DNA from: UBA5342 sp965662645
GTDB lineage: Bacteria > Bacteroidota > Bacteroidia > Bacteroidales > UBA5342
Assembly (NCBI GenBank): GCA_965662645.1
Contig: CBFIII010000002.1
Coordinates: forward strand, 62,001 to 126,000
DNA: 64,000 nucleotides
Direction: 5' to 3'
The translations under genes were made by a program, and so were the position numbers. The notes beneath the pieces were generated by a model. The model made no database searches. It saw nothing but the letters and a program-made list of their open reading frames with translations, and was not told where the DNA came from. Of this stretch, positions 41,472 to 51,463 are shown piece after piece; the first letter of the stretch is position 1; every line of letters begins with the position of its first letter.

Positions 41472-42530
41472 TTATAGAACTAATCCATCTAAAAGCTCGA
41501 TATACATTTTGATTGCCATTTTGATTTCAGATCTCTTAATGAATTCATCTGCTGTGTGTGAGCGTGCTGACTCTCCTGGTCCCATTTTGATAGAAGGGAA
41601 ACGCATCAGACATTGGTCTGATAGTGTGGGTGATCCATAGGCTATCAATCCTTTTGCTTTAACGCGTTGTAAAAAGGGATGATTCTCGTCTGTTAACGAG
41701 GAGTTCAAGCGGTATGATCGTGCCTTGAGTTTCGATTGCATGTGAGAAGATATGATCTCAAAAACTTCTTCATTGCTGTATTGTTCATTAGATCGTATGT
41801 CCATCACAAAATGACATTCGTCCGGTACTACATTGTGTTTGTCTCCAGCATTAATCTGGGTAACACTCATCTTAACGGGACCTAAAAAAGGGGATACTTT
41901 GGGGAATTTATAAGTGCTAGCCCATTGTACATCTTTCATCGCTATGTAAATGGCATTGATGCCTTCTTCACGTGCAGCATGACCGCTTTTCCCTTTGGCT
42001 ACACCGTCTATAACCATTAATCCTTTTTCTGCAATAGCAGGTTGAAATCCTGTGGGCTCACCTACAATAGCAAAGTCAATATGAGGTAATGTTTTGAGGG
42101 CACGTTCTACGCCATTAGCTCCAGACACTTCTTCTTCAACGGAAGCGAGATAGATTAAGTTATAAGCTTGTTCTTTTTTCGTGAGTTCAAAGAAAGTCAT
42201 TAATAGACTCACCACACTGGCTCCCGCATCATTGCTGCCTAAACCATAAAGATTATCGCCTTCTTCTAACGCTTTATGAGGATCTTTGGTCCACGATGCC
42301 GATGGTTTTACGGTGTCCAAATGCGAATTAAGAAGTAGTGTTGGTTTGTTAGGATCTATCTTAGTTTGTAGTATGACATTGTTTTTCTCGCGGCGTACTT
42401 GATAACCTTTTGTTTTAATGTATTCAGAAAAAAGAAGCGATACCTCTGCTTCTTCTCTGCTATATGAAGGGGTGTTTATCATTTGCTTTAATAATGCAAT
42501 TGCCTCTTCGGTGAGTTGTTCTATATTCAT
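41472..42530 (-). CDS. M20 family deacetylase (ArgE-like)
   Basis: The 352-residue zinc hydrolase has the M20 blocks LLLNSHLDTV (metal His and Asp), YGLGSNDAGASVVSLL (bridging Asp) and ASVEEEVSGANG (catalytic Glu pair). Within M20 it resembles the N-acyl-ornithine/citrulline or LysW-lysine deacylases. In Bacteroidota the argE-type enzyme often removes a succinyl or acetyl group in arginine synthesis. No arg gene is adjacent, so the substrate is an inference. It has its own -7 element. Confidence 0.82.
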   Translation of the reverse strand: MNIEQLTEEAIALLKQMINTPSYSREEAEVSLLFSEYIKTKGYQVRREKNNVILQTKIDPNKPTLLLNSHLDTVKPSASWTKDPHKALEEGDNLYGLGSNDAGASVVSLLMTFFELTKKEQAYNLIYLASVEEEVSGANGVERALKTLPHIDFAIVGEPTGFQPAIAEKGLMVIDGVAKGKSGHAAREEGINAIYIAMKDVQWASTYKFPKVSPFLGPVKMSVTQINAGDKHNVVPDECHFVMDIRSNEQYSNEEVFEIISSHMQSKLKARSYRLNSSLTDENHPFLQRVKAKGLIAYGSPTLSDQCLMRFPSIKMGPGESARSHTADEFIKRSEIKMAIKMYIELLDGLVL

Positions 42531-42552
42531 TATTTTAATTGTTAAGAAGATG

Positions 42553-42560
42553 CAAAAATA
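42553..42560 (-). promoter_or_regulatory. -7 element for the M20 deacetylase
   Basis: Minus-strand TATTTTTG matches TAnnTTTG, 23 bp upstream of the ATG at 42530. Confidence 0.4.
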
Positions 42561-42580
42561 CTAAAACATAAATGATTCTT

Positions 42581-45010
42581 CTAAAAATCCATTTCCATCC
42601 CTTCGCCTTTTCCCTCGCCGTTGCCTTTTTTTTCGGATTTGTAGTTGTTAAAGAGATAAGAGATTGAAAACTGAATGACTGGTGATTTCATATCAAAAGA
42701 ATATTCAGAATAATAAGAAGCTCCGCTTGATTTATTATCCATCTTAGCGGTGTTGAATATATCCATTACGGAAATACCTGCATCTAATTTACGGTTGAAA
42801 AAGCTTTTCTTAACAGCAGCACTAGTGAACATCATAGAGCTGCGAGTTCCTGTGGCTGTAATAGAAGGGCCGTTATACATGGCATCAAACTGAAAACGTA
42901 ATGTTTGGGTTGGTTTAAACGTATTACTTAATCGTGCTTGCCAATTGTTACTTTGTGTAGCGTTGATGCTGTTGGAATAGGCTTCATCTACTTCCATGCG
43001 GTAATCGTATATCGATCCGCTTAAATTAGCGGACCACCATGGTGTAATGGTATAGTTGAGCATCAATTCCATACCCGTGGAGAAGTCTTTGCCTACATTT
43101 TCATAACTCGTTTGTAATACGCCGTCTTGGTATTTGCTTCTTGTTCTTTCTATCTTGTCATTTACATTGCGGTGAAATAGCTCTGTGGATAAAAAGTTCT
43201 TTTGACCAAAACGTAGCTGATAACTAATTTCGTAGGAATTGACGTATTGTGGTAACAGATTAGGATTACCTGTGCGTACGTTGTTAGGATCGCGCCATGT
43301 GGTGTTGGGTTCTAGCCAATGTCCACGTGGGCGGTCGATGCGGCGGGTGTAACTGGTCATAAACGACTGTTTGTCGTTCAGGTTGTACGAGAGGTGTAAG
43401 GTGGGGTACCAATCCATACGGTTGATGTCGCTGACCAAATCACCATTAATATCTTCAAGTTGGCGTAAGGTGTGTTCGCCTCGTAAGCCTAATTGGTAAC
43501 CAAATTGTCCTGTTTCTCCCGAAAATGTAGCATAAGCGCTATTAATTAAACGTAGGAAGTTATTCTCATTGTAAAACGCACTGTTATCCGCTATCGTGTC
43601 AAAGTTCGCAGAATAGTTGGACCATTCATCATCATAACGTAATTGATAACCTGCTTCTATTTTTCCTTTTTCCCATGGGCGTGTGTAGTCCGTTTTGAAA
43701 CGTATTTCATTAGATTTGTCTTCTTCATTTGTGTTCTGTTTTATGATGCTGATACCATTGGCATCTTTTTTATCAGAGTCCGTTTTATCATCTCCTTTGT
43801 AACGTTGGTACATGAAAGAGCTTTCGAGTTGGTGTTCTTTGTTGTCTCCAAATTGTGAACGTTGTGACAGAGTAGCTTGCGCAAATTCTCCTTCAGATGT
43901 TGTTTTTGCATTAGCGAATGATAATGTTGGTGTTTCTCCTGTGCTCCATTCGCTGTTGTCTAGCTTACTGTCAAAGTTTCTACCCTTCATCCCTACTTGC
44001 ATCTCTAGACCTACCGTGTTTTGCTTGTTGAGGTCATAATCGAGTCCTGCTTTTATCGAGTTACTGAAGAAATTCATGTCTCTTTCTCCTTCCTGTTTGA
44101 TGTGCGTGGTGTCACCAGAACCTGTGCTGTTTATTGTTCCACTCGTGTTGCTATAGTCTGCCGATCGTAATCTATCAGAGCGGCCGCCACCTAAATACCA
44201 TCGGGTGTTTTCTCCTGTGAAGTTAAATAAGAAATCGCCGCTGTAAGAGCCTAACGTGTTTGTGCTAGCATTTGCAATGCCATCCCATCCTTCTTTTCCT
44301 TCGTCTTTGGTGATGATGTTAATGATGCCCGCAGCCCCATCTGGGTCGTATTTTGCCGATGGGTTGGTGATAATTTCAATATTATCAATCGATGAGGCGG
44401 GTATTTGTGCTAAAGCGTCTGAAGCTTCAAATGGCGTGGGTTTACCATTAATTAATACCATAAAGTTACTGCTTCCGCGCATCGACACATTGCCTTCTAT
44501 ATCTACGGTTACTGAAGGGGTATTGGCTAATATGTCCACAGCACTTCCACCTTGTGCACTAAGAAATTGGCTTGGATTGACAATTTTTTTATCAATTTTA
44601 TAAACGACTTGTTGTTTGTCTGCTAATATCTCTACTTCATTGAGGTTCTGTGCTGAAGCATCCAAGTTAATCATTCCTATTTTGAAAAAAGGGTTTTCTT
44701 TGGAGATGGTGATGCCGCTTTTAACTTGTTCTTTGTAACCAATGAATTTTATAGTGGCATAATATTCTCCTGGTTTTATTTTGTCTATTCTGAATTTCCC
44801 TTCTTCGTTAGAGATGCCGCCTGTTACCAATGTGGAATCGTGTGCTGTATAGAGCGTGATATTGGCATATTCGATGGCTCCTTCGCTTTTTGAGTCAATG
44901 ACTTTTCCTGCTATCGTTCCTCCTTCTGGAGGGGTTTGTGGTCGTTGAGCGTTCATGGTTACCATTGCTATGGTTAATCCGATTAGGAAGCTTATTATTC
45001 TTTTTGTCAT
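42581..45010 (-). CDS. TonB-type receptor, OMP_b-brl_3 family
   Basis: The 809-residue outer-membrane protein has a signal peptide (SFLIGLTIAMVTMNA) and a carboxypeptidase-regulatory-like domain (about 30-115, GTIAGKVIDSKSEGAIEYAN to GYKEQ). A plug domain (about 145-235) has SMRGSSNFMVLINGKP and SAKYDPDGAAGIINI, and a long 22-stranded-type barrel follows. The ending VIQFSISYLF is followed by a short Lys/Gly/Glu-rich tail. The plug is typical of the outer membrane beta-barrel family common in Bacteroidota. No SusD partner is present, so a role in metal or peptide uptake is as likely as glycan uptake. Confidence 0.85.
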   Translation of the reverse strand: MTKRIISFLIGLTIAMVTMNAQRPQTPPEGGTIAGKVIDSKSEGAIEYANITLYTAHDSTLVTGGISNEEGKFRIDKIKPGEYYATIKFIGYKEQVKSGITISKENPFFKIGMINLDASAQNLNEVEILADKQQVVYKIDKKIVNPSQFLSAQGGSAVDILANTPSVTVDIEGNVSMRGSSNFMVLINGKPTPFEASDALAQIPASSIDNIEIITNPSAKYDPDGAAGIINIITKDEGKEGWDGIANASTNTLGSYSGDFLFNFTGENTRWYLGGGRSDRLRSADYSNTSGTINSTGSGDTTHIKQEGERDMNFFSNSIKAGLDYDLNKQNTVGLEMQVGMKGRNFDSKLDNSEWSTGETPTLSFANAKTTSEGEFAQATLSQRSQFGDNKEHQLESSFMYQRYKGDDKTDSDKKDANGISIIKQNTNEEDKSNEIRFKTDYTRPWEKGKIEAGYQLRYDDEWSNYSANFDTIADNSAFYNENNFLRLINSAYATFSGETGQFGYQLGLRGEHTLRQLEDINGDLVSDINRMDWYPTLHLSYNLNDKQSFMTSYTRRIDRPRGHWLEPNTTWRDPNNVRTGNPNLLPQYVNSYEISYQLRFGQKNFLSTELFHRNVNDKIERTRSKYQDGVLQTSYENVGKDFSTGMELMLNYTITPWWSANLSGSIYDYRMEVDEAYSNSINATQSNNWQARLSNTFKPTQTLRFQFDAMYNGPSITATGTRSSMMFTSAAVKKSFFNRKLDAGISVMDIFNTAKMDNKSSGASYYSEYSFDMKSPVIQFSISYLFNNYKSEKKGNGEGKGEGMEMDF

Positions 45011-45193
45011 TTTTTTGATATGTAATGGTGTCTTGTTTTTTTAGAAAGTTTAAAATCACAATTCATTTGACAAATGAAAAGATGGTTTTATTCCCTTTCC
45101 ACAGGAAATATGTTCTTTTTTTTTAAAAAAAAAGATGTAATGTTTAGAATTTAGATTGTTGAAAATAATAATTAAATTCATTTTTTGATATGA

Positions 45194-45242
45194 AAAAAGC
45201 AACTTACTTTTTAGGGAGTAAATTGCTTTTTTTAGAGATTTT
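45194..45242 (-). terminator. Intrinsic terminator of RNase R gene
   Basis: AAAAAGCAA pairs with TTGCTTTTT, with an inner pairing TTACT/AGTAA, and a T-run follows on the minus strand. It lies 14 bp beyond the RNase R stop. Confidence 0.7.
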
Positions 45243-45255
45243 AATGGTATTTTTT

Positions 45256-47406
45256 CTAATCTAGTATTTTGTCGATTAATAAAAAGTCCAATTGTTTCTT
45301 TTCTATGTTTGTGCGCAAAACTTTCACAGCTACTTCATCTCCCAATCGGTATTCTGTTCCTTTGCGACGACCTTTTAGACAATAATTTTCTTCATCATAG
45401 AAGTAATAATCGTCTTGTAAATCACGCATAGCTACTAATCCTTCGCAGCCATTAGATTTTATTTCTACAAAGAAACCAAAATTAGTAACACCTGAAATAA
45501 TACCATTAAATATTTCGCCCACTTTGTCGGACATAAACTCGACTTGTTTGTATTTAATAGAAGAGCGTTCGGCATTGCTTGCTAATTGTTCCATCTCCGA
45601 ACAGTGTTTGCATTGGGCTTCTAGTTCATCTTGTTTTACGCTGTCTTTATTGTCGAGGTAGCGCTGTAGCAGACGATGCACCATCATATCTGGATAACGA
45701 CGAATAGGAGATGTGAAATGACTGTAATAGTCAAATGCAAGTCCGTAGTGTCCTATGTTTTTAGATGAATAAACAGCCTTTGCCATGGTGCGGATCGCTA
45801 TTGTTTCTATGAGGTTTTGTTCTTTACTACCACGTACGTCGCTAAGCATGCGATTTATGGATGCTGATATGTTACGGCTGTCAGCACCATTTAAGTTATA
45901 ACCAAAACGTTTGACAAAGTTCTTTAGTTGATCAAATCTATCGGGGTCTGGGTTGTTGTGAATCCTATAAACAAAAGCCTTAGGTGTAGCTCCATTTTTA
46001 GGATGACCAATAAATGCTGCAACAGTACGGTTGGCGAGCAACATTAATTCTTCGATAAGTTTGTTTGAAGCTTTGCTTTCTTTGAACTTCACAGAAAGGG
46101 GTTTGCCGTTTTCGTCAATGTCGAATCCAACTTCTACACGGTCAAAATTAATGGCGCCATTGGCAAAACGTTTTAGAGTAAGATTTTGTGTGATACTATT
46201 GATCGCTTTAAGTTCTTGTGCTAAGTCTCCTTGTTCTGTGTCCAGTATTTCTTGTGCTTGTTCGTAGGAAAAACGTTTATCTGAATGCGTAATGGTGCGT
46301 CCTATCCAACTGTCTTTAACTTCACCTTTGCCGTTTATTTTAAAGACAACAGAGAAGGTTAATTTATCTTCGTTAGGACGAAGAGAACAAATATAATTTG
46401 AGATGTGCTCGGGGAGCATAGGTACTACACGATCTACTAAATAAACAGAAGTAGCGCGTTCGTAGCCTTCTGCGTCTAGTGCAGTGCCCGGTTTTACGTA
46501 GTGTGTCACATCTGCAATGTGTACGCCTATTTCCCAGAGGTCATCTTCAAGTTGTTGATAGGAGATGGCATCATCGAAGTCTTTGGCATCGGCTGGATCA
46601 ATAGTGAAAGTGGTGACTCCTCGCATATCGCGTCGTTTGCTCACTTCTTCTTCAATGCCAGCTTCTATTTTTGAAGCTTCCGCTTCTAGTTCTTCAGGAT
46701 AAGAATAGGGCAATCCATATTCTGAGAGAATGGCGTGCATCTCGGTGTCATTTTCTCCTGCGTTACCCAATACGTCTTTTACTTCGCCAAAAGGATTTTT
46801 TGCTCTCTCGGGCCAGTCTGTTATTTGCACTATGACTTTTTGTCCATTTTTAGCTCCGTTTAACTTTTCTTTTGGAATAAAAATGTCATTAGCTAATTTC
46901 CTTGATTCTGATATGAAAAAGGCACTATCTTTAAAGGTTTCAATAACACCAACGAAGCGTTCATTGCTACGTTCTAATACTTCTAATACTTCTCCTTCTG
47001 TAGAGCGTTTGTTGCGTCGAGCAAAAGCCATGACTTTTACCACATCACCATTAAGGGCACGATGGGTATATTTTTCAGGAATCAAAATATCTTCAGAACC
47101 GTCTTCTGGTTTTACCCAAGCGGTACCTTTATCACGCATCAGTATGCCTGTAAGTTGATTTCCTGTAAGATTTGCTAACTTATATTTTCCAGGGGATAGT
47201 TCAATGAGACGTTCTTCTTTTTCTAATTTAAATAAAATCTCTATGGTCCACTTTTTCTCATTAGCCTTTTTTAATCCTAATAAACGAGATAGTTGTTTAT
47301 AGTTAAGTGGCTTTTTAGAATTTAATGAAAAAGTCTTAATGATATTTTCTGTTAAGATACTTTTTGCTTCCTTTCTGTTTTTTCCAGATGATTTTTTATT
47401 TTGCAT
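45256..47406 (-). CDS. rnr: Ribonuclease R
   Basis: This 716-residue processive 3'-5' exoribonuclease degrades structured RNA. Order: N-terminal winged-helix/OB cold-shock domains (about 1-230), the RNB catalytic domain with TIDPADAKDFDDAIS (four metal-binding Asp) and HIADVTHYVKPG, TSPIRRYPDMMVHRLL, and a C-terminal S1 domain (about 630-710, GIISGVTNFGFFVEI). Length is within the family range. It is a single gene with its own terminator and a -7 element about 25 bp upstream. Confidence 0.96.
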   Translation of the reverse strand: MQNKKSSGKNRKEAKSILTENIIKTFSLNSKKPLNYKQLSRLLGLKKANEKKWTIEILFKLEKEERLIELSPGKYKLANLTGNQLTGILMRDKGTAWVKPEDGSEDILIPEKYTHRALNGDVVKVMAFARRNKRSTEGEVLEVLERSNERFVGVIETFKDSAFFISESRKLANDIFIPKEKLNGAKNGQKVIVQITDWPERAKNPFGEVKDVLGNAGENDTEMHAILSEYGLPYSYPEELEAEASKIEAGIEEEVSKRRDMRGVTTFTIDPADAKDFDDAISYQQLEDDLWEIGVHIADVTHYVKPGTALDAEGYERATSVYLVDRVVPMLPEHISNYICSLRPNEDKLTFSVVFKINGKGEVKDSWIGRTITHSDKRFSYEQAQEILDTEQGDLAQELKAINSITQNLTLKRFANGAINFDRVEVGFDIDENGKPLSVKFKESKASNKLIEELMLLANRTVAAFIGHPKNGATPKAFVYRIHNNPDPDRFDQLKNFVKRFGYNLNGADSRNISASINRMLSDVRGSKEQNLIETIAIRTMAKAVYSSKNIGHYGLAFDYYSHFTSPIRRYPDMMVHRLLQRYLDNKDSVKQDELEAQCKHCSEMEQLASNAERSSIKYKQVEFMSDKVGEIFNGIISGVTNFGFFVEIKSNGCEGLVAMRDLQDDYYFYDEENYCLKGRRKGTEYRLGDEVAVKVLRTNIEKKQLDFLLIDKILD

Positions 47407-47427
47407 AGTTTATAGATTTCTATACTT

Positions 47428-47435
47428 CAAAAGTA
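47428..47435 (-). promoter_or_regulatory. -7 element for rnr
   Basis: Minus-strand TACTTTTG matches TAnnTTTG, 22 bp before the rnr ATG. Confidence 0.45.
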
Positions 47436-47580
47436 GTGAAAAGAAATATACTTGATGCTATTGTGTAATTTGATTGATGAAAAGTTTTATATTTAGTTTG
47501 TAAATCCTTTCTTTTGTAAGGGATTATTATAAAAAACTCTTTTTGATAATAATTCATACGTTATCAAACTCTTATCTTTT

Positions 47581-50052
47581 ATGGATATGTCTCAAAAATC
47601 TAATCAAGAATCCGAAATTGACAAAACGCAGCATGATCTAAAGCTTTATCGTAGTTTGTTTGATAAAGCTGGGAAGGGTTTAATACTTCATAGAGAAGGA
47701 GTTGTTGTGGATGCTAATGATATGTTGCTCAAACTTCTAGGTTATACTATAGAAGAGTTGAGGGGGCAATTGTTGTCTTCCATTTTGCCGTCGCCGCTTT
47801 ATAAAGTCGAATTTGAACATTTTCTGAAAGATGATCAAGAAACTGATTATGTAATGATAGGTGAACAGTCTGATGGTGCTGAGATTCCTTTGAGTCTTGC
47901 GGTAGAGGTATTTTCTAACAGTGATTATAGTGTTCTTTCTGTAGAAGCCATAAAAACGATAAAAAACGATAAGAGGTCTTCTGCCAAATCCGGTATTTTG
48001 CCTTCTGCTGAAGAGTTTAAAGAAAAAGGACGTAAGTTCGAAGCTCTTTTTAATGTGTCTTTTAATGCTTACATTATTGATAAGTTAGGAAAGATTGTAG
48101 AGGTTAATGAGATGTTTACTGGTTTATTTGGATACAGGAAAGATGAGGCTGTAAATCTTATAGCTTTTGCCGATTTGTTTAAAGATAAAGCAGAGTATGC
48201 ATCGTATCTTAAAAATGTAAAAGTATTAGATCGTACTTGTTTTGTAGGTAAATTTAAAAGAAAGAATGGTGCTTTGTTTAATGCGGAGATTATTGCGAAA
48301 GATGAGATCTTGGATGGAGAATCTGTTCGTATCGTTACCATAAGGGATGTGTCCGATCTGGAGGAGTCGGAGCGTGATTTGAAAGAAAGAAATGAAGAGT
48401 TGATATCCCGTAACCATGATTTGCAATTGATGAGTAATGAGGTGGTGTCTAGTCGTCAGTCTTTTTATCAAGCTATTCAAGAAAAACATTCGAGTCTAAG
48501 TGAAAAAGATTTAAATAATGTGATTGTTTACGGTCGTTGGAGTTATGATTTTACTAAAAAGGCTTTCTCTTGGAGCGATGAGGTGAAAGAAATTATTGAC
48601 TATGATACGAATGAAAGTATCATGAGTTTGTCCGATTTTCTGAAACAAGTGCATTCTGACGATATCGAAGAAATGCAAAACATCCTTTTCTCTCCAAAGA
48701 AAGCTAATCGGTTGTTTAATTTTGAATTTCGTTATGTTACGCGTAATGGGGTAGGAAAGGTATTACAAGCTCAAGGTATTGCGGAATCTGATGCAAAACA
48801 TCGATTGACTTCTTTGTTTGGAACTGTTTTGGATATTACGGAACGTAAGCGTATTGAAAATAAATTGAAACGTCAGAAAGATCATTATATGAAGTTGAAT
48901 GAGGAACTGATCATTTCTCGTAAAAAAGCGGAGGAGAGTGAGAAGCTTAAGACTTCCTTTTTTGCCAATATGAGTCACGAAATACGAACTCCAATGAATG
49001 GTATTCTTGGTTTCTCGGGTCTGCTTATGGAGCCTGAGTTGTCTAATGAGGAACGTCTTGAGTATTCGCAGGTGATTGTTGATTCAGGTAAACGATTGTT
49101 GCATATTGTTAATGATATTTTAGATATCTCAAAATTAGAGTCGGATACCTTTAAAATTAGTAAAACAGATGTGCATGTTAATCATCTATTGGATACGCTG
49201 TATAGCTTATTTGGTCAGGATGAGAAAGTGCAATCGGGGGATATTGTATTTTCATTGCATAAAGCAGATGCTGATGAATGTACTATCCATACCGATCATA
49301 ATAGGTTGAGTCAGATTCTTACCAACTTGCTTTCTAATGCTATGAAATTCACGAATAAAGGGAAAGTTGACTTTGGTTATCGTTTGGTGGGTGATGCGCT
49401 TAACTTTTTTGTAAAAGATACGGGTATTGGAGTGCCAGATGATATGCAGACTATTATATTTGAGCCTTTCAGACAGGTAGAAGGTCATTTGGTGAAAGCG
49501 CATGGGGGTACTGGTTTAGGTCTTTCTATCTCTAAAAAACTTACCGAATTATTAGGGGGAGAGATGTCGATGGAATCTCATGAAGGAGAAGGGACTTCTT
49601 TTGAGTTTACTTTGCCTTATGAACATAAACAGGTGATGCCTGCTCACCACAAAGCGATGGTGTCGCAGTATGAATTAAAGGAACAAATAAAGGATGTTTG
49701 TTTATTAATAGCTGAGGATGATGATATTAATTATTTATTCTTTAAGTCCTTCTTGGGTACGCGATTGACGCTTTTGCGTGCTGTAAATGGTCAAGAGGCT
49801 ATTGATATGGTGAAGGCTCATCCTGAGATAGATATTGTGTTGATGGATGTGAAAATGCCTGTTATGGATGGTTTGGAAGCTACTAAACGATTAAAAGTAG
49901 ATTATCCTAATCTTCCTATTATTGTGCAAACGGCTTATGCTATGATAGAAGATAAGGAAGAGGTCTTTCGTGCTGGAGCTAATGATTATTTGACTAAGCC
50001 AATCAATAGACGCGATCTCTTAGAAAAGATTAAGAAACTTTGTATAAAATAA
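47581..50052 (+). CDS. PAS hybrid histidine kinase with receiver domain
   Basis: The 823-residue soluble sensor has no membrane segment. Domains in order: PAS 1 (about 20-125), PAS 2 (about 150-265), a coiled-coil linker (about 265-305), PAS 3 (about 310-425), HisKA with FFANMSHEIRTPMNGILGF (phospho-acceptor His466), HATPase_c (NLLSNAMKF, KDTGIGVP, GTGLGLSISKKL) and a C-terminal receiver with VLMDVKMPVMDG (phospho-acceptor Asp756). It is probably a phosphorelay hub sensing a cytosolic cue. No HPt or output regulator is nearby. Convergent with the ROK kinase, with a shared terminator. Confidence 0.93.
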   Translation: MDMSQKSNQESEIDKTQHDLKLYRSLFDKAGKGLILHREGVVVDANDMLLKLLGYTIEELRGQLLSSILPSPLYKVEFEHFLKDDQETDYVMIGEQSDGAEIPLSLAVEVFSNSDYSVLSVEAIKTIKNDKRSSAKSGILPSAEEFKEKGRKFEALFNVSFNAYIIDKLGKIVEVNEMFTGLFGYRKDEAVNLIAFADLFKDKAEYASYLKNVKVLDRTCFVGKFKRKNGALFNAEIIAKDEILDGESVRIVTIRDVSDLEESERDLKERNEELISRNHDLQLMSNEVVSSRQSFYQAIQEKHSSLSEKDLNNVIVYGRWSYDFTKKAFSWSDEVKEIIDYDTNESIMSLSDFLKQVHSDDIEEMQNILFSPKKANRLFNFEFRYVTRNGVGKVLQAQGIAESDAKHRLTSLFGTVLDITERKRIENKLKRQKDHYMKLNEELIISRKKAEESEKLKTSFFANMSHEIRTPMNGILGFSGLLMEPELSNEERLEYSQVIVDSGKRLLHIVNDILDISKLESDTFKISKTDVHVNHLLDTLYSLFGQDEKVQSGDIVFSLHKADADECTIHTDHNRLSQILTNLLSNAMKFTNKGKVDFGYRLVGDALNFFVKDTGIGVPDDMQTIIFEPFRQVEGHLVKAHGGTGLGLSISKKLTELLGGEMSMESHEGEGTSFEFTLPYEHKQVMPAHHKAMVSQYELKEQIKDVCLLIAEDDDINYLFFKSFLGTRLTLLRAVNGQEAIDMVKAHPEIDIVLMDVKMPVMDGLEATKRLKVDYPNLPIIVQTAYAMIEDKEEVFRAGANDYLTKPINRRDLLEKIKKLCIK

Positions 50053-50055
50053 AAA

Positions 50056-50081
50056 AGGCTATCATCCTAGAATGATAGCCT
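50056..50081. terminator. Bidirectional terminator, kinase and ROK genes
   Basis: A perfect 10-bp stem (AGGCTATCAT with ATGATAGCCT) and a 6-nt loop have an A-run on the left and T-rich sequence on the right. It lies between two convergent genes and can serve both. Confidence 0.88.
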
Positions 50082-50096
50082 CTTTGTGTTTTTTTA

Positions 50097-51080
50097 TTAT
50101 TCTGATTGTAAGATTTTTATATACTCTTGCATCACTAATGAGCTAGCTCCTACGATAGCTGCGTCACCTAGTTTGAGTTTTGATATTATGACAGGAACTG
50201 TTCCTCTAAATATGGGTAATAAATTCTTGTCCAGTGCTTTTTGTGTTGGTTTTAGGATTAAATCGCCAGCTGCTGTAGGTCCGCCGAACAAAAAGATAGC
50301 TTCAGGACTGGTGTGATGTACGGTGGTGGCCATCGCTTGTCCTAGATAGTTCCCCGTGATTTCAAAAACTTCTTGTGCTATTTTGTCTCCCGCTATGGCT
50401 GCATTGTAAATGTCTTTTGATGTTAGTTCTGCAAAAGATTTCTGTGCTAAAGGAGAGGTGGTATTATTGTATTGTACCAATAATTCAAATGCTGTACGTT
50501 TCATCCCTGGTGCTGAACAATAGGCTTCTACATGTCCAAATGCGCCACATCCACATAATCGGCCATTGGGTATGATTGTGTTGTGTCCACATTCGCCAGC
50601 AAAACCATCTTTACCATATATTAAGTCACCGTTAGAAACGATACCACTACCTAAACCTGTGCCTAAGGTGTACATTACAAAATTTTTCATGCCTTGTGCG
50701 CCGCCATAAATCATTTCTCCTAAGGTGGCTGCATTAGCATCGTTAGTTAAGGCTATGGCTTTCATTTCAGGGAACTCTGCCTTGAGTAATTCTACCACAG
50801 GTACAATGCCTTTAAATGATAAGTTAGCTGCATCTTCTATAGTGCCATGATAATAATTACCATTGGGGGCACCTACGCCAATACCTAGAATTTCGTATTT
50901 GCCATCAAGTTCTTCAATAAGGGTGTTGATCGCTTTTTTTATGTCTTGGATGTAAAGGGCTACATTGCCATGCTGAGGAGTAGGAATGCTATTATTTACA
51001 AGAACTGTACCTTCTTTGTTTACAATGCCAATTGCGGTGTTTGTTCCGCCTATGTCAATACCAATTGTTAGTTGTTCCAT
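50097..51080 (-). CDS. ROK-family sugar kinase
   Basis: The 327-residue cytosolic kinase is a glucokinase-type ROK protein that phosphorylates glucose or an amino sugar. The ATP-binding GIDIGGTNTAIGIV starts at residue 6, LGTGLGSGIVSNGDLIYG follows, and the zinc motif GRLCGCGAFGHVEAYC is intact. The ATG at 51080 was preferred to the longer frame from 51113 because the family start MEQLTIGIDIGG then falls at the usual place. The absence of a helix-turn-helix domain excludes the NagC-type repressors. Confidence 0.9.
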   Translation of the reverse strand: MEQLTIGIDIGGTNTAIGIVNKEGTVLVNNSIPTPQHGNVALYIQDIKKAINTLIEELDGKYEILGIGVGAPNGNYYHGTIEDAANLSFKGIVPVVELLKAEFPEMKAIALTNDANAATLGEMIYGGAQGMKNFVMYTLGTGLGSGIVSNGDLIYGKDGFAGECGHNTIIPNGRLCGCGAFGHVEAYCSAPGMKRTAFELLVQYNNTTSPLAQKSFAELTSKDIYNAAIAGDKIAQEVFEITGNYLGQAMATTVHHTSPEAIFLFGGPTAAGDLILKPTQKALDKNLLPIFRGTVPVIISKLKLGDAAIVGASSLVMQEYIKILQSE

Positions 51081-51110
51081 ATTATTAGATTTGTAGTGTT
51101 GATTTGACTT

Positions 51111-51118
51111 CAAAAATA
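51111..51118 (-). promoter_or_regulatory. -7 element for the ROK kinase
   Basis: Minus-strand TATTTTTG matches TAnnTTTG, 31 bp before the ATG at 51080. The element lies inside the longer frame from 51113, supporting the shorter start. Confidence 0.45.
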
Positions 51119-51463
51119 ATAAAGTTATTTTAATTAATGGGATAAATGCTTATATTGTTTATTCTGATGGGTATATTATTGTTTTTTTGATATCTTCATT
51201 TTACTATTTTAATCTTTTGATAATATCTTTGTGCGCTTTTATAGTCTGTATTTTTACTGAGAATAATTATTGGTTGACTTTATTAAAAGAGTGCGTAAAT
51301 GAATGATCAGGTGGGTGGAGAACTCAACGTGTGATATTATGCTTGATGAATAAATGTTTAAGCATTAGCTTTTTGGTGCAATAATAAAAGGGGAAAAGGC
51401 TTTTTGCATGGTTAGTGTTTTTATTGAAAATTTTTAAGTTACTTTGAAGTATTATAAAATGAG
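51119..51463. other. Non-coding gap between ROK and cdd
   Basis: This divergent spacer is AT-rich. TATCTTTG at 51224-51231 is a plausible -7 element for cdd but would give a leader of about 230 nt without a recognisable riboswitch or good hairpin. The longest ATG-started frame seen in the leader (51299) is 11 codons and is not convincing. Confidence 0.4.

Noticed and set aside
51224..51463. Riboswitch or leader peptide before cdd
   Set aside because: No aptamer core or credible hairpin could be seen; the only frame is 11 codons.
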